Below, one piece after another: positions 61,540-64,000 of a DNA stretch of 64,000 nucleotides (position 1 is its first letter; each line of letters begins with the position of its first letter). The stretch lies in NCBI GenBank assembly GCA_020796225.1, contig CM036767.1:17971927-18035926 (forward strand), written 5' to 3'. The stretch is from Arion vulgaris (Eukaryota > Mollusca > Gastropoda > Stylommatophora > Arionidae). Both the position numbers and the translations under genes were made by a program. Under the pieces are notes generated by a model. The model had not been told where the DNA came from. It ran no database searches and saw only the letters and a program-made list of their open reading frames with translations.

Positions 61540-62040
61540 TCTCTATAGCTAAGTGGTAAAGATGTCTGCCTTGTGGTCTGAAGGTTGTAGGTCTGAATCC
61601 AGACAGATTGACATGTGCACATTTTTCTGGAAATCCCTATGATTGTTGCTGGAGCCGCCCATGTGGTGCCGGGGCCGCGAGGGAGCAAAAATAGTACCAC
61701 TGCTACCTACAAGGCATGCAGTAACAAGCGACTGATGTAGGAACTAGGGAAGCTACCCTAGTAAATAAAAAGCACTGCAGAAATCGGATGTGCTGGCCTA
61801 CTTGTAGGTGCATAACTGGCACAACGTACAATTGCTCTTAGGCTCACATCACATAGAAATCACACATAGGGGTTAACAAGTGGTCGATATGGAGCGTTCG
61901 AAGAAGTTGCTGGAGCTACGGAATTTGTGCTTTGTGCAACAGTCTCAACGTGTGACTTGCCATTTACGCCGAAAGGGACGGAGCCATATGAGGAAACCCG
62001 ATTCAATAAAGTCAATCATTCGCCTTTAGACCTGTTTTTT
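61540..62040 (+). repeat. SINE-E, split by SINE-A
   Basis: 61540-61655 has the head (TCTCTATAGCTAAGTGGTAA, GTAGGTCTGAATCC); 61906-62040 has the body (CTACGGAATTTGTGCTTTGT, CATTCGCCTTTAGACC). Confidence 0.92.
61656..61905 (+). repeat. SINE-A inserted in SINE-E
   Basis: Bracketed by gttgctggagc (61645-61655, 61906-61916). 250 bp, CGCCCATGTGGTGCCGGGGC to GGAGCGTTCGAAGAA. Confidence 0.96.
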
Positions 62041-62220
62041 CCAGACTTGTAAATTTTTCTACCAGTCTGCATGGAGTGCAGCGTCATTGGTTTTGTCGAC
62101 TGAGAACATATTTATATACAGTGTAAACTAAGATGGACTGTTATGTATATATTTTATTTTCAGTCTGTTTGATTTGACATGTTCAATTGCGTATTTTATT
62201 TTATTTCCACTCTACTTTAG

Positions 62221-62235
62221 AATGACGTGAAAAAA
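62221..62235 (+). CDS. candidate TOM1 microexon
   Basis: 15 nt (AATGACGTGAAAAAA, NDVKK) between a strong acceptor (ttccactctactttag) and a GTAAGA donor, phase 0 on both sides and compatible with exon 13. There is no conserved TOM1 segment to compare it with. Confidence 0.3.
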
Positions 62236-62422
62236 GTAAGAAATTCTTGTGTATCTTATAGTATTTTCTGGTTTCCTTAGAGTATACTGTTGACCTCATA
62301 AATCTGTTACTATGTCTTCTGAGAAATTGTGGGCAGTAAGTTTAGCAGAACTAAAGGGGGTAGCCAGGTGTGCTGCATTAGGAAAGGTACAATTTAGTTA
62401 GAAGAACTGGTCATCTTATCTC

Positions 62423-62504
62423 TTAACTCTTAGTGGACCAGGGACAATTTGTTTTTAGAGTAAAAACCGCCCTTTAGTGTGGCATTTGGTCCACAAGGAG
62501 TTAA
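62423..62504. mobile_element. 82-bp piggyBac-type MITE
   Basis: TTAA at 62423-62426 and 62501-62504. Reading inward the ends are CTCTTAGTGGACCA and CTCCTTGTGGACCA (12 of 14 match), close to the ends of the piggyBac-like element at 44249-46915 (CTCTTTGTGTCCAA). It is non-coding. Confidence 0.85.
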
Positions 62505-62999
62505 TGTTGTAAGATTGAGGTCTTTATAGCTTGCTGTAAAGATTGTTAAAATATGATTTCAAGTTTCTTGAAACTTACCGTAAAGATAGTCAAAATGATT
62601 TTTAAAATACTCAAAATTTGTTTCAAGATTTTTGTTTGATAATTCTGGAAAGTCATATCTGAAAATATTTACCAATACCTGAAACTTGTTTTTAAAAAAA
62701 TTCTAAACTAAGTTGGAAAACTTTGCTGTATTTGAAAAATTGTAGAATCTATATGAAGATTTGTAAAACTTGATTTGAGGTTGATATGTTGTATCCAATG
62801 TGCTTGCAGTATATCACCTTGTAATATATTATTATTATTGATAGATTATTGGCACTTAATGTGTAATTTATGTCAATTTTTACTTGAATTTTGAGATTGA
62901 AATCTTAAAATATTGAGTTTTTAAATGTTAAAAAAAGTGAAACTGCAAAAATTGAGATGGGATTAGAGAGTTGATTTTTAGCTAAGACAGACTACAATA
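62505..62999. other. unassigned AT-rich sequence
   Basis: Contains loosely repeated AAAATTTG/AAACTT motifs that may be remnants of a minisatellite. No exon is recognised. Confidence 0.35.
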
Positions 63000-64000
63000 C
63001 TTTCAACCTTCAGGGGTGTGCATGAACCAGCCATCCTGACGAACTGTCGTCGACATGAGGTGTTTGTGGTAATAAGAAAGCAGATAAACTGCAATAAAGG
63101 CACCTATAGTCGGAGTGTAAAGATCAGGGTACTAAGAGTGTTCCTATTCCTGTTGGCAACGTATGGGTGTGAAGCATGGACATTTGGCAAGACAGTGGAA
63201 TATAGATATGTGCTTTTGAATATTCTTCTTCGTTCTCACTAGATTCGGATTTCGGATTCTTTAATAAGCCGTCTGCCTCAGATTATCAGCCACGCCATAC
63301 AGTTTGTCTTGGATGCTAGTGTAAGTGGGCCACCTCTTTCTTCTCAAGTTTGCATACTGGGGCAGTTCTGTAGGATATAATTCCTATGATTTTGTGCTGA
63401 CCTCTTCCCACAGTAAGTTTTGTCCACCCTCGTGATGGTAGTTCTGACATTCTTACTGCGTGGCTAAATCTCCGAGGCAGATTGGCAACCATAGAATCCG
63501 TTATCCCATTCCTCATTGTGAGGGTCGTTGCACCATGTTATGCTCCTTACGGCCTGGTGCATCCGTTTTCTGCAAGCATTTGTTTCGGGTTAGCATTCCC
63601 TAGCGGATACATGCATCCGATCTCATCCAGACCTCCTTAGTCGCCTCTTACGACATGCATGGCAGGTAACAGTGGTTCTATTCTTTACACCCCATTTGGG
63701 CCCTGGTAACCACTCGGGCGGCTTTTGAATATAAGTGTTACAGAAGAGTCCTCAGTATATCATTGACAGAGAAGAGAACAAATAGATCTTTTTAGAAAGA
63801 ACTCAAAATCAAATAAAACTGACTGATGCTACAAATTTGAATGAGAAAATTGAAGTATTTTGGACATATAAAGAGACATGAAGGATTGAAGAAAACCAAT
63901 ATGGAAGGAGACATTCCAGCAAAGTGGATAAGAGGAAAACCATGGACAAGATGAATTCAGGATGTAACTGATGAGTTGAGCATGACGGCTGCAGAGACGG
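63000..64000 (+). mobile_element. LINE-GK, longer copy, split by long SINE-B
   Basis: 63010-63223 encodes the end of the RT region (VKIRVLRVFLFLLATYGCEA WTFGKTVEYR), and 63733 onward gives the GHIKRH tail (MRKLKYFGHIKRHEGLKKTN, QDVTDELSMTAAET), cut by the window edge. Several stops are present. Confidence 0.85.
63224..63720 (-). repeat. SINE-B, long form (497 bp)
   Basis: Bracketed by gcttttgaatat (63212-63223, 63721-63732). Minus strand: CGCCCGAGTGGTTACCAGGG, ATGTCGTAAGAGGCGACTAA, then GGAATGCTAACCCGAAACAA, CAACGACCCTCACAATGAGG and CCGAATCTAGTGAGAACGAA GAAGAA. The first ~110 bp equal the short form; the rest is different. Confidence 0.95.

Noticed and set aside
1..64000. CRISPR array, bacterial operons or phage genes
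   Set aside because: There are none: introns, SINEs and eukaryotic transposons throughout, and the tandem repeats lack spacer structure.

Overview
This is eukaryotic DNA from a repeat-rich animal genome. The exons are small, phase-compatible and bounded by GT/AG. Introns run from about 1 to 10 kb, and several non-LTR retrotransposon lineages and tRNA-headed SINEs are present. The mix of elements (RTE-type LINEs, Penelope-like GIY-YIG elements, piggyBac, hAT MITEs) and the divergence of the host proteins fit an invertebrate; a mollusc or other lophotrochozoan is a guess, because no marker fixes the phylum. There are no bacterial features.

Two host genes are supported. (1) On the minus strand at the left end is a gene for a secreted saposin-A-type protein: a signal-peptide exon (5963-6014), a SapA-domain exon (3382-3530), a doubtful further exon (1900-1958), and the rest off the left edge. 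(2) On the plus strand, 13 exons from 27340 to 59317 encode a TOM1-family endosomal sorting adaptor: a VHS domain, a linker with a GYPPA repeat, a GAT domain, a clathrin-box-like LIDLSDD, two PPSY motifs and an acidic DDFDVF region. The extreme C-terminus lies beyond 64000. One extra base in exon 8 breaks the reading frame.

Almost everything else recognisable is transposable-element material. Names used below are local. RTE-a is an RTE-like LINE with an (AG)n tail; one full-length copy is at 19672-22888. LINE-ZF has a C-terminal C2H2 finger and an (ATT)n tail. LINE-GK has a GHIKR motif and a (GAT)n tail. LINE-TR has GHTLRR, LINE-LI has GHLIRM and a (GAA)n tail, LINE-YT has ADYQQ, and LINE-RH has an RNase H domain and a CPCG...EHILQDC segment. 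PLE is a Penelope-like element with a GIY-YIG nuclease. SINE-A and SINE-B share the core GTCGTAAGAGGCGAC. SINE-C is dimeric with an (AG)n tail. SINE-D, E, F, G and H carry tRNA-like heads. SINE-K is short with a (GAA)n tail. A further family carries a U2 snRNA-like head. DNA transposons are one piggyBac-like element (44249-46915) with recognisable inverted ends, an 82-bp piggyBac-type MITE, three hAT-type MITEs and a roughly 400-bp element with 21-bp inverted ends.

Layout: 1-6500 saposin-like gene with inserts; 6500-16500 repeats, minisatellites and MITEs; 15690-23865 two PLE copies, one split by the full-length RTE-a; 24200-26930 a TIR element, a hAT MITE and a nested U2-headed/SINE-G/LINE-RH cluster; 27340-59317 and beyond TOM1, whose 9.7-kb seventh intron holds the piggyBac element; 59318-64000 presumed last TOM1 intron(s) with more inserts. 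Many insertions keep target-site duplications, so their ends and relative order can be read directly.
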